Positions 1 to 6,548 of a DNA stretch of 64,000 nucleotides are shown here, piece by piece. The first letter of the stretch is position 1. Each line of letters opens with the position of its first letter. The stretch lies in contig NZ_JAHZIL010000002.1 of the NCBI RefSeq assembly GCF_019443085.1, positions 310,001-374,000 on the forward strand, read 5' to 3'. The stretch comes from Marinobacter sp. F4218 (lineage in GTDB: Bacteria; Pseudomonadota; Gammaproteobacteria; Pseudomonadales; Oleiphilaceae). The position numbers and the translations under genes were made by a program. The notes under the pieces were generated by a model, which saw only the letters and a list, made by a program, of their open reading frames with translations, did no database searches and was not told where the DNA came from.

Positions 1-282
1 CATGGATTCGGACAGGTCGCGAAGCGCGCCGAATTGCCCATAGCCAGAGTTGTTGACCAGGATTACGCTTTCGGCCGCGGCGAATTCGCTGTCTAGCGCG
101 CCCGCAAGGCCCTCAATCTGATCAAAGGACTCAAGATCCAGTGTCATCTCGAGAGCCGCGGACTCCACGCCTGTTGGCTGTCGTGAGAGGGCGATTACCC
201 TGTAGCCTTGCCGGGCAAAAAGATCGCAGGCCTCAAGGCCAATTCCGGCGCTGGTGCCGGTTATCAGGGCCAGTTTTGTCAT
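1..282 (-). CDS. SDR-family oxidoreductase, N-terminal part
   Basis: Reading the minus strand from ATG at 282 gives 94 codons that run off the left edge, so only the N-terminal third is visible. It begins MTKLALITGTSAGIGLEA, which carries the TGxxxGxG dinucleotide-binding loop of short-chain dehydrogenases, and later has VNNSGYGQFG, the NNAG-like motif with Ser for Ala. The catalytic Tyr/Lys lie outside the window, so the substrate cannot be judged. It sits 39 bp downstream of the Gfo/Idh/MocA gene on the same strand and may be the last member of that transcription unit. The SDR assignment is sure; the role is unknown. Confidence 0.8.
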   Translation of the reverse strand, partial: MTKLALITGTSAGIGLEACDLFARQGYRVIALSRQPTGVESAALEMTLDLESFDQIEGLAGALDSEFAAAESVILVNNSGYGQFGALRDLSESM

Positions 283-321
283 CGCAGTATCCGCATCCGA
301 ATTTCATCCATTCAAAGTGTC

Positions 322-1368
322 TTAAATCGAGACAGCCGCGCCGTTCGATTCTGCCGATTCGAAAAGCGCCGACATCACCCGGTGACAGGCCAGGCTGCGC
401 TTCGGCCACGTGTCCTCCAGCTCACCCGTCAGGATAATGTCCGAGAACTTCTCGACGAGCTTCACCACGTGGTCGCATGGCTCCACCTCCTGCACCGTGT
501 CCTTGCCCTCCATGTCACCGAGGATGTACCTCGAGCTTCCGGTGAATCGCTCTCCGTAGGCGGCGAAGTTGCCGCTTCTGCCTTGTCCGCCAACCAGATC
601 GTCGATGCGGATAAGGCCGGCGTCGCCAACCATTTCTACCTGCGAGCGGTGCGCGAGTTCGCAACCCGCATCAAAGGTTGCCATACGGCCGTTGGCAAAC
701 CACAGGGTGCCACCACAGGCGACGATGGTATCGATGGAGTTCTTTGAGACGAAGTTCATCTGGACGCGCTCGGGCAGTTCGTACCCGAAGCTCCACAGTG
801 TGGCACTGATCGGATACCAGCCCTGATCACCAAAGCACCCCATGGGTTCGCGGGACTTATCGGTGCGGCCGTTGCCGCCTTCATACCATTCCCTGGAGGG
901 TGCCTTGAAGGTGAACGCGCTGGTCACACGCCTGACATCGCCGATGTCGCCGTTTGCAATACGCTTCTCGATCTCTTGCGTCCGGGTGCTGTGCAGCCAC
1001 ATGGTTCCGTCCATAAACTGGACGCCGTTCTCTTTGCAGACTTCAATGGCGCCTTCTATGCCGTCAGCCAGGGGCTTTTCGGCGTATACGTGCTTGCCGG
1101 CGCGGGCTGCTTTCTTGATCCATTCATTACGCAACGCTGTCGGGACAGGAATATACACGGCGTCGATACTGTCATCAGCGAGAAGCTCATCGTAGGAACC
1201 GAAAGCCTGCGGGACGTTGTGCTCGTCTGCCCAGGCCTGGGCACGGTCGAGAGCACGGCTCGCAACGGCGGCGACCTCAGCGTTTTTGGCATCGTGCATT
1301 CCCGCCACCACCTTGGTGGCAATTTCGGCGGTACCAATGATTCCCCAGCGGATTTTGCGATTTTCCAT
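322..1368 (-). CDS. Gfo/Idh/MocA-family oxidoreductase
   Basis: A 348-residue NAD(P)-dependent sugar or polyol dehydrogenase-like protein. The N-terminus holds a Rossmann fold with the glycine motif WGIIGTAEIATKV, and near residue 95 there is the family EKP signature (HVYAEKPLAD), whose Lys normally contacts substrate and nicotinamide. The C-terminal half fits the alpha/beta substrate-binding domain of the family. Full length, no signal peptide, so cytoplasmic. The start ATG at 1368 is 2 bp from the stop of the upstream glycosylase, so the two are co-transcribed. The substrate cannot be predicted; neighbours (a DNA glycosylase and a CIA30 protein) give no pathway hint. Confidence 0.9.
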   Translation of the reverse strand: MENRKIRWGIIGTAEIATKVVAGMHDAKNAEVAAVASRALDRAQAWADEHNVPQAFGSYDELLADDSIDAVYIPVPTALRNEWIKKAARAGKHVYAEKPLADGIEGAIEVCKENGVQFMDGTMWLHSTRTQEIEKRIANGDIGDVRRVTSAFTFKAPSREWYEGGNGRTDKSREPMGCFGDQGWYPISATLWSFGYELPERVQMNFVSKNSIDTIVACGGTLWFANGRMATFDAGCELAHRSQVEMVGDAGLIRIDDLVGGQGRSGNFAAYGERFTGSSRYILGDMEGKDTVQEVEPCDHVVKLVEKFSDIILTGELEDTWPKRSLACHRVMSALFESAESNGAAVSI

Positions 1369-1370
1369 AG

Positions 1371-2231
1371 TCAGTCTCCAATCCAGTTTTCCTGGTCCAC
1401 GATCCGTTTGAGCTTATACCCCAGAAACCGATACTGCCCCCAGTGTTGAAAGGCATTCTGGGCATGTTTGGGGTCGAGATTTCTGTCACGCAGATACGCG
1501 CTCACTTCCGAGTCGACCGGGAGGGTCTGAAAATCCCTCAGAAGCATCATGGTGTGTGCTGCGGCATAGGGCCCGATGCCCTTTAACGATGTTAAATACT
1601 GGTAGTCAACGATGCCTTCGCGAGCTGTACCATCAAGGTTGATGGCTTTATCGTCAAGCAATTGAGCCGTTACCGTGTCGACCGTCCTGGCTCTGAACCC
1701 GAGCTTGCACTCTGCTGCCAATCGCTCAGGGCCAATAGTCCGGACTTCCATGGGCTCAGGAAATAGGCCGTCTCTCAGAGTAACCAAAGAGGCGACCATT
1801 GTTTTCGTCTGTTTCCACGTCGTGTTGATGGTGCAAACCGTTTTAATGAGATCTTCAAAGAAGGTGTCGCCGCGCAGGAATCGCCCGCCACCGGACCGGA
1901 TGAAGCGGGCAATGTCAGGGTCGTTTCTGTCACAAAGCGCGAGAAACTCTGAGGGGGCCCAATCCAGTTGCAGCCAACGGGCGACGCGTTCGGAAACAGC
2001 GTCGGTGTTTGACGAGGAGGTTTCGATAAGAAGTTGATCTTCGGAGGGCTGGTGGACGCGCGCCCATTCCGCTTTGGCGCCAATTCTTACCGTTCGCTCA
2101 AGATTCCCACCGTCCCAGAGCCAGGGCGCAAGCTGGCACCAACCATGGCTTTCCACCGTCATGCGCAGGTTGAACGGCCGCTGTAGAGTTAGGGAAAAGG
2201 TATTTGTGGTCGTCACCGGTTTGAGCTCCAT
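1371..2231 (-). CDS. HhH-GPD family DNA glycosylase (3-methyladenine/8-oxoguanine type)
   Basis: A base-excision repair glycosylase that should remove alkylated or oxidised bases. Near residues 208-240 it has a helix-hairpin-helix (LKGIGPYAA) followed by the Gly/Pro segment and the catalytic Asp in LPVDSEV, the arrangement seen in AlkA/OGG-type enzymes. I see no C-terminal Cys4 iron-sulphur motif, so it is not a MutY/Nth type. An in-frame ATG exists at 2246, but I chose 2231 because it forms a TGATG junction with the stop of the upstream CIA30 gene, a typical translational coupling; this gives 286 residues. Lesion specificity cannot be told from sequence alone. Confidence 0.85.
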   Translation of the reverse strand: MELKPVTTTNTFSLTLQRPFNLRMTVESHGWCQLAPWLWDGGNLERTVRIGAKAEWARVHQPSEDQLLIETSSSNTDAVSERVARWLQLDWAPSEFLALCDRNDPDIARFIRSGGGRFLRGDTFFEDLIKTVCTINTTWKQTKTMVASLVTLRDGLFPEPMEVRTIGPERLAAECKLGFRARTVDTVTAQLLDDKAINLDGTAREGIVDYQYLTSLKGIGPYAAAHTMMLLRDFQTLPVDSEVSAYLRDRNLDPKHAQNAFQHWGQYRFLGYKLKRIVDQENWIGD

Positions 2232-2764
2232 CAGAACAGAACCCAATCCTGAATCCTGAGCCGAAATTCACCAACCTGCCGGCCGGATACGAAAAGGCTC
2301 ACTGAAGCCAGATGCTCAAGATTCAGTGGTTCCACATCGGTCAATGTCTTGCCGCGCCAGGTAGGTATGAATTCTCTGAACGGAAGCCGGATGCGGTTCC
2401 AGTCTTCCGTATCCGGTGTAAACGCGTGCTGGTACACAATACTGCGTCGGTCCGTGCTGTTGCGAAGCCCGATCTTGTAGGTTTTGCCGTCGCCCAGTGC
2501 AAGAAGCTCAATACCGGTGTAGTGAGCTGCATCGAAAGGTTCGGGCAGGTCCGCTTTCACGGAGGCAAATCCGCCGCCGTTATCCAGTCGCACAGTACCG
2601 TGAAAGATGCCAACGCCGCCTTCAGCGCAAACAACGGCGCCGTCAGACTGCCCGCCCATTACGCGGTCACCGAGGCGCTGCCAGGTTAACTGGCTTACCT
2701 TCCGGTTGAATGAAGCAAGAGTGGGCGATTGCCTGGCATTCCCCTGAATCTTTCCGTTTTGCAT
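2231..2764 (-). CDS. CIA30 family protein (NDUFAF1-like domain)
   Basis: A 177-residue protein that is essentially one CIA30 domain, the beta-sandwich named after mitochondrial complex I intermediate-associated protein 30. Typical segments are the early WQRLGDRVMGGQSDG, the GGGFASVKA strand and the late SVSLFVSGRQVGEFRLRI edge strand. Bacterial members occur widely and their function is mostly unknown; a role in respiratory complex assembly is only inherited from the eukaryotic homologue. First gene of a minus-strand unit with the glycosylase and the Gfo/Idh/MocA protein. No signal peptide is visible. ATG at 2764 has an AAGGTAA ribosome site just upstream. Confidence 0.85.
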   Translation of the reverse strand: MQNGKIQGNARQSPTLASFNRKVSQLTWQRLGDRVMGGQSDGAVVCAEGGVGIFHGTVRLDNGGGFASVKADLPEPFDAAHYTGIELLALGDGKTYKIGLRNSTDRRSIVYQHAFTPDTEDWNRIRLPFREFIPTWRGKTLTDVEPLNLEHLASVSLFVSGRQVGEFRLRIQDWVLF

Positions 2765-3122
2765 GGGGTTACCTTAGATAGCTAAAAGCATGTAGGCAGT
2801 GATTAGCGCCGCTATAAAAAAGTCGTGAGGGTAACTTCCAGAACCATACGGTCCACACTACCGAAAAACCTGCTCCAGAGTAACAGTGGTACGCCCTTGA
2901 ACGACTACTTCCAGAAAATCCTGCGTGGCCAGCCCATCTTTGATGGAATACACGGCAATTCCATTTCTCTATTCGATGAAAATGTCACCAATTTTCAGAA
3001 GGGTGCATGTTTTAGCCCGTCATTGATCATTTCTTCTTCTGTTCAATCTTTCCCAAAAAAAATCGATCACCTCTTGAATAAATCGAGCGCTCGTTCTATT
3101 TTTGAGTTCCGGAGGTCGAGAT
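2765..3122. promoter_or_regulatory. Divergent intergenic region, 358 bp
   Basis: Separates the minus-strand CIA30 unit from the plus-strand catabolic operon. The right end carries a predicted sigma70 promoter and a palindrome (listed separately). An 11-bp palindrome TAGCG-C-CGCTA at 2804-2814 lies upstream of the CIA30 gene. An open frame of about 100 codons at 2825-3139 has no recognisable domain, runs across the promoter and into the next gene, and is not considered real. Nothing else was recognised. Confidence 0.6.
3074..3102 (+). promoter_or_regulatory. Predicted sigma70 promoter with embedded operator palindrome
   Basis: TTGAAT (3074-3079), 17 bp, TATTTT (3097-3102). The spacer is filled by an imperfect 24-bp palindrome at 3077-3100 with a perfect core CGAGCGCTCG at 3084-3093; 10 of 12 positions per half match. 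This geometry suits a TetR-type repressor that blocks RNA polymerase, and a TetR gene is encoded in the same operon at 12924. Transcription would start near 3109, giving a short leader with GGAGG at 3111-3115. Confidence 0.55.
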
Positions 3123-3923
3123 ATGAACAATTCCAATAATACGAACCCTCGCAATTCGAACTGGTCTCTGCGTGTTGATGGCAAGACCGCCCTGGTCACC
3201 GGAGCGGCCGGAGGCCTTGGCCAAAGCTTTACCCGGTGTCTGCTTGAGGCGGGAGCCACGGTTATTGCCAGTGGCCGCCGCCGCGAGGCACTGGAGTCTC
3301 TCAAGAGCGAATTCCCTGAGCATGCCAATCGGATCCATGTGGTCACCATGGATGTTACCGATGAGGCGAGTGTCACCGAAGCGTTCGATACCATGGCGGA
3401 TGGCGTGGGCATTCCGGATGTCGTGGTTTCCAATGCCGGTGTTGCCACCAGCAAGAAAGCCCTGGATGTGACCGGCTCAGATTGGGACCGGGTGGTCGAC
3501 ACCAACCTCAAGGGCTGCTGGCTGGTCTGCAACGAGGCCGCCCGCCGCCTGTCCGCCATGAACAAGGGCGGCAGCCTCATCATGATTTCCTCTATTCTCG
3601 GTCATCGCGTGGCCGGCAATGTGGCGCCCTACGCGGCTGCCAAGGCCGGTGTTGAGCAGCTGACTCGCTCGTTTGCACTGGAGTGGGCCCGCTACGGTAT
3701 TCGCGTGAATGCATTGGCACCGGGCTACATTGAGACCGATCTGAACCGCGACTTTTTCGCCAGTGAGCCCGGACAGAAGATGATCCGTCGCATTCCCCAG
3801 CGCCGCCTGGGGCAGGCAGAGGATCTGTGCGGCCCGTTGCTGCTGCTGGCTTCAGACTATTCCGATTACATGACCGGCAGCACCCTCGTGGTGGACGGCG
3901 GTCATCTTCAATCCTCGCTGTAA
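3123..3923 (+). CDS. SDR-family dehydrogenase, LvaD-like
   Basis: A 266-residue classical short-chain dehydrogenase: TGAAGGLG cofactor loop near residue 26, SNAG motif, catalytic Ser in ISSILG, and YAAAK Tyr/Lys pair near residue 170. The family interconverts hydroxyl and keto groups with NAD(P)(H). First gene of the operon, followed by an acyl-CoA dehydrogenase, APH-type kinase, small DUF6285-type protein and acyl-CoA synthetase, the same set as Pseudomonas lvaABCDE. By that analogy it would interconvert a 4-keto- and a 4-hydroxyacyl-CoA; this is inference from context, because SDRs are not substrate-diagnostic. The ATG at 3123 is preferred over a TTG at 3102 because GGAGG sits 7 nt before it and the predicted promoter overlaps 3102. 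Confidence 0.85.
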   Translation: MNNSNNTNPRNSNWSLRVDGKTALVTGAAGGLGQSFTRCLLEAGATVIASGRRREALESLKSEFPEHANRIHVVTMDVTDEASVTEAFDTMADGVGIPDVVVSNAGVATSKKALDVTGSDWDRVVDTNLKGCWLVCNEAARRLSAMNKGGSLIMISSILGHRVAGNVAPYAAAKAGVEQLTRSFALEWARYGIRVNALAPGYIETDLNRDFFASEPGQKMIRRIPQRRLGQAEDLCGPLLLLASDYSDYMTGSTLVVDGGHLQSSL

Positions 3924-3933
3924 GGAGCAGGCC

Positions 3934-5139
3934 GTGGACTTTAATCTTAATCCGAGGAACGAGTCGTACCGGGAACGCATCCGGGACTTTGTGGAACAGG
4001 AACTGTTGCCGCTGGAGCAGAACCCGGAGGCCTACGATGAGCATGAGAACATTGCGCCCGAGCATCTTGAGCAGATGCGGGCCAAGGCCAGGGAGCAGGG
4101 CCTCTGGTGCCTGCAGATCCCCGAGCATCTCGGCGGTCAGGGTCTGGATATTTCGGGTATGGCAGCCTGTTACGAAGAGATGAACCGATCGATCTTTGGG
4201 CCGGTGGTGTTCAATTCTGCGGCACCGGATGACGGCAACATGATGGTGCTGGCCAAGGTGGGTACCGAAGCTCAGCAGGAGCGTTGGCTCAAGCCCATCG
4301 TCGAGGGCAGGGTGCGGTCGTCATTCGCCATGACTGAGCCACCTCCCGGCTGCGGCTCGGACCCGGGCATGATGCAGACCACTGCCACCCGAAAGGGTGA
4401 TCGCTGGGTCATTCATGGCCATAAGCATTACATCACCGGGGCGGGTGAAGCCGCCCATTTCATCTTGATTGCCCGTACATCCGACGATACCCGTAAGGGG
4501 CTTAGTGCCTTCATGTTCCATAAGGACGATCCGGGCTGGGAGGTTGTCCGTCGCATTCCGATCATGGGTCCGGAAGAACACGGTGGACACTGTGAAATCC
4601 GCTTTGATGGCCTGGAGATCCCGGATGAGAACCGGCTGATGGAGGTGGGCGATGGCCTCAAGGTCACCCAGATCCGCCTGGGCACGGCGCGCCTGACTCA
4701 CTGCATGCGCTGGCTGGGATTGGCCCGTCGCTCCCTGGAGATTGCCACCGAGTATGTTGAGAAGCGCGAATCCTTTGGACAGACCCTGGCGCAGCGTGAG
4801 GGTGTCCAGTGGTTGCTCGGAGAGGCTGCCATGGAGATCCAGATCGGCCGGCTGCTGACCATGCACGCCGCCTGGAAGCTGGACCAGGGCGACTTCGCCC
4901 GCAAGGAGGTGTCCATGGCCAAAGTCGCGGTGGCCGACACCCTGCATAAGTCGGTGGACACCGCGATCCAGCTGTGTGGCGCACGGGGCTATTCCAAGGA
5001 CACCCCGCTGGAGTGGATTTACCGTTATGCCCGCCAGGCCCGCCTGGTGGATGGCGCCTCGGAAGTGCACAAGATGGTGTTTTCGAAGCTGTTGCTGGCC
5101 GAGCGTACCGACTTCTGGCACTGGGGAGTGAAGGCCTGA
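3934..5139 (+). CDS. Acyl-CoA dehydrogenase family protein, LvaC/ACAD11-like
   Basis: A 401-residue flavoenzyme of the acyl-CoA dehydrogenase superfamily, full length. The middle beta domain has FAMTEPPPGCGSDPG, the FAD/acyl-CoA contact region, and the C-terminus has QLCGARGYSKDTPLEW and RLVDGASEVHKM. In ordinary members the catalytic Glu sits in an EGT/EGA motif there; here the position reads DG, so the base appears to be Asp. Beside an APH-type kinase this is the arrangement of Pseudomonas LvaC and of the fused human ACAD10/11, which act on 4-phosphoacyl-CoAs rather than doing plain beta-dehydrogenation. GTG start with AAGGAG 10 bp after the SDR stop. The exact chain length of the substrate is not known. 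Confidence 0.85.
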   Translation: MDFNLNPRNESYRERIRDFVEQELLPLEQNPEAYDEHENIAPEHLEQMRAKAREQGLWCLQIPEHLGGQGLDISGMAACYEEMNRSIFGPVVFNSAAPDDGNMMVLAKVGTEAQQERWLKPIVEGRVRSSFAMTEPPPGCGSDPGMMQTTATRKGDRWVIHGHKHYITGAGEAAHFILIARTSDDTRKGLSAFMFHKDDPGWEVVRRIPIMGPEEHGGHCEIRFDGLEIPDENRLMEVGDGLKVTQIRLGTARLTHCMRWLGLARRSLEIATEYVEKRESFGQTLAQREGVQWLLGEAAMEIQIGRLLTMHAAWKLDQGDFARKEVSMAKVAVADTLHKSVDTAIQLCGARGYSKDTPLEWIYRYARQARLVDGASEVHKMVFSKLLLAERTDFWHWGVKA

Positions 5140-6164
5140 TGTCCGGGCTTGCAGACACTTTCAGCAATTTCATTTCCCGGCAGACCGGTGCCCGGAGTGT
5201 CCGGGTCGTCGAGTTTGACCGGCTCTCGGGAGGTGCGATCCAGGACAACTTCGGTCTGACCCTGGAGCTGGAAGGGGGCGACCGGCCGGGCCGGCAGGCT
5301 TTCGTAATCCGGCAGGATGCCCCATCCGGCGTAGCGGAAAGTCTTTCCCGTCCGGAGGAATTCCGGGTTCTGCAGGCGGCGTTCGAGGCCGGGGTGACGG
5401 CCCCGGAGCCGCTCTGGCTTTGCGAAGATACCGAAGTCAGCGGCCGAGTGTTCTACGTCATGACCCGGGCGTCGGGCAGCGCCTCACCCCGCAAACTGGT
5501 CAAAGGCGACTTGACCGAGGATCAGCGCAGGCACCTTGTATGCCGGTTTGGTGCGGAGTTGGCCAGGCTACACACGGTGCGGCCACCGGTGGCATCGCTG
5601 GACTTCCTGGCTATGCCCGAACCGGAAAATCCGGCTCTGAGCCGGGTAGCCCTGTATCGCCGCTACCTGGAGGAAATCGGTGAGCCCCATCCGGTGCTGG
5701 AATGGGCCCTGAACTGGCTCGAGGACCATGCTCCGGAGCCGGGCCCGACGGTGCTGTGCCACTGTGATTTCCGGACCGGTAACTACATGGTGGATGGAGG
5801 CGAGCTGACTGCTGTTCTGGACTGGGAGTTCGCGGCCTGGAGCGATCCCTGTGAGGATCTGGGCTGGCTCTGCAGCCGCAGCTGGCGCTTCGGCGGGGAT
5901 GCCCGGGTAGTTGGCGGTATCGGAGACAAACAGGACCTTCTCGACAGTTACCGGGAAGTGAGTGGAGTCGACCTTGATCCGGCATCGGTCAGTTACTGGG
6001 AGGTCATGGCATTGGTGCGCTGGGCCATGATCGCGTTGCAGCAGGCGCGCCGGCATATGTCTGGAGAACAGCGCTCGCTGGAGTTGGCCCTCACCGGTCG
6101 CATGGTGGCCCAGATGGAATACGATCTGCTGAACCAGATTCCAGAATTGGAGGAAGCGCAATGA
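5139..6164 (+). CDS. APH-type phosphotransferase, LvaA-like 4-hydroxyacyl-CoA kinase
   Basis: A 341-residue kinase-fold protein of the aminoglycoside phosphotransferase superfamily. The Brenner-type catalytic loop is CHCDFRTGNYMV (H-x-D-x(4)-N) near residue 208, followed by the metal-binding Asp in VLDWEFA. In Pseudomonas LvaA and in human ACAD10/11 such domains phosphorylate the 4-hydroxyl of 4-hydroxyacyl-CoAs; antibiotic resistance is unlikely given the neighbours. The true start is ATG at 5139, overlapping the dehydrogenase stop as TGATG. The gene overlaps the next one by ATGA, so kinase and small protein should be made in fixed ratio, as expected for an LvaAB complex. Confidence 0.82.
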   Translation: MSGLADTFSNFISRQTGARSVRVVEFDRLSGGAIQDNFGLTLELEGGDRPGRQAFVIRQDAPSGVAESLSRPEEFRVLQAAFEAGVTAPEPLWLCEDTEVSGRVFYVMTRASGSASPRKLVKGDLTEDQRRHLVCRFGAELARLHTVRPPVASLDFLAMPEPENPALSRVALYRRYLEEIGEPHPVLEWALNWLEDHAPEPGPTVLCHCDFRTGNYMVDGGELTAVLDWEFAAWSDPCEDLGWLCSRSWRFGGDARVVGGIGDKQDLLDSYREVSGVDLDPASVSYWEVMALVRWAMIALQQARRHMSGEQRSLELALTGRMVAQMEYDLLNQIPELEEAQ

Positions 6165-6547
6165 TTAACGAGCCGGATACCCGCGATCTGCTGGCCGAGG
6201 CCCGCCAGGTGTTATTGGATTCGCTGGCGCCGGAATTGGCGGGGGAGAGGAAGTACCAGGCCCTGATGATTGCAAACGCCATGGGCGTGGCCATCCGGGA
6301 AATAGAGCAGCGGGAGCAGGGTGAGCCTGAAACCACCGATCGGTCGCTGTCGCATTTCCTCGCCGGGCATCAGCTACCGGATAACCCTGAGCAGGGAGAG
6401 CAGACCCTGGCCCGGGCACTCCGCGAACGCCGGCTCGATGGCTCTGAACCGGAACTGAGATTGGTTTTGAGGGGAATGACGGAGGCTCGGTTGCGAATCA
6501 ACAATCCGGGCTACCTGAAATCATCTGGACAGTCCAATACGGTGTGA
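6161..6547 (+). CDS. DUF6285-type small protein, LvaB-like kinase partner
   Basis: A 128-residue mainly helical protein with no catalytic motif. The N-terminal stretch (LLAEARQVLLDSLAPEL, then KYQALMIANAMGVAIRE) is what I associate with DUF6285, a family found next to APH-type kinases and acyl-CoA dehydrogenases. In Pseudomonas putida the small LvaB is required together with LvaA for phosphorylation of 4-hydroxyvaleryl-CoA; size, position and ATGA coupling to the kinase gene fit that role. Assignment rests on context and my memory of the family rather than on a signature motif. Cytoplasmic, with an Arg-rich C-terminal half. Confidence 0.7.
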   Translation: MINEPDTRDLLAEARQVLLDSLAPELAGERKYQALMIANAMGVAIREIEQREQGEPETTDRSLSHFLAGHQLPDNPEQGEQTLARALRERRLDGSEPELRLVLRGMTEARLRINNPGYLKSSGQSNTV

Positions 6548-6548
6548 T

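Noticed and set aside
2825..3139. Plus-strand open frame of 104 codons in the intergenic region
   Set aside because: It spans the predicted promoter and palindrome and runs into the SDR gene in another frame. No domain and no convincing ribosome site.
5139..6164. Aminoglycoside resistance gene
   Set aside because: The kinase motifs are shared by the whole APH superfamily; position between an acyl-CoA dehydrogenase and a DUF6285-type gene points to hydroxyacyl-CoA phosphorylation.
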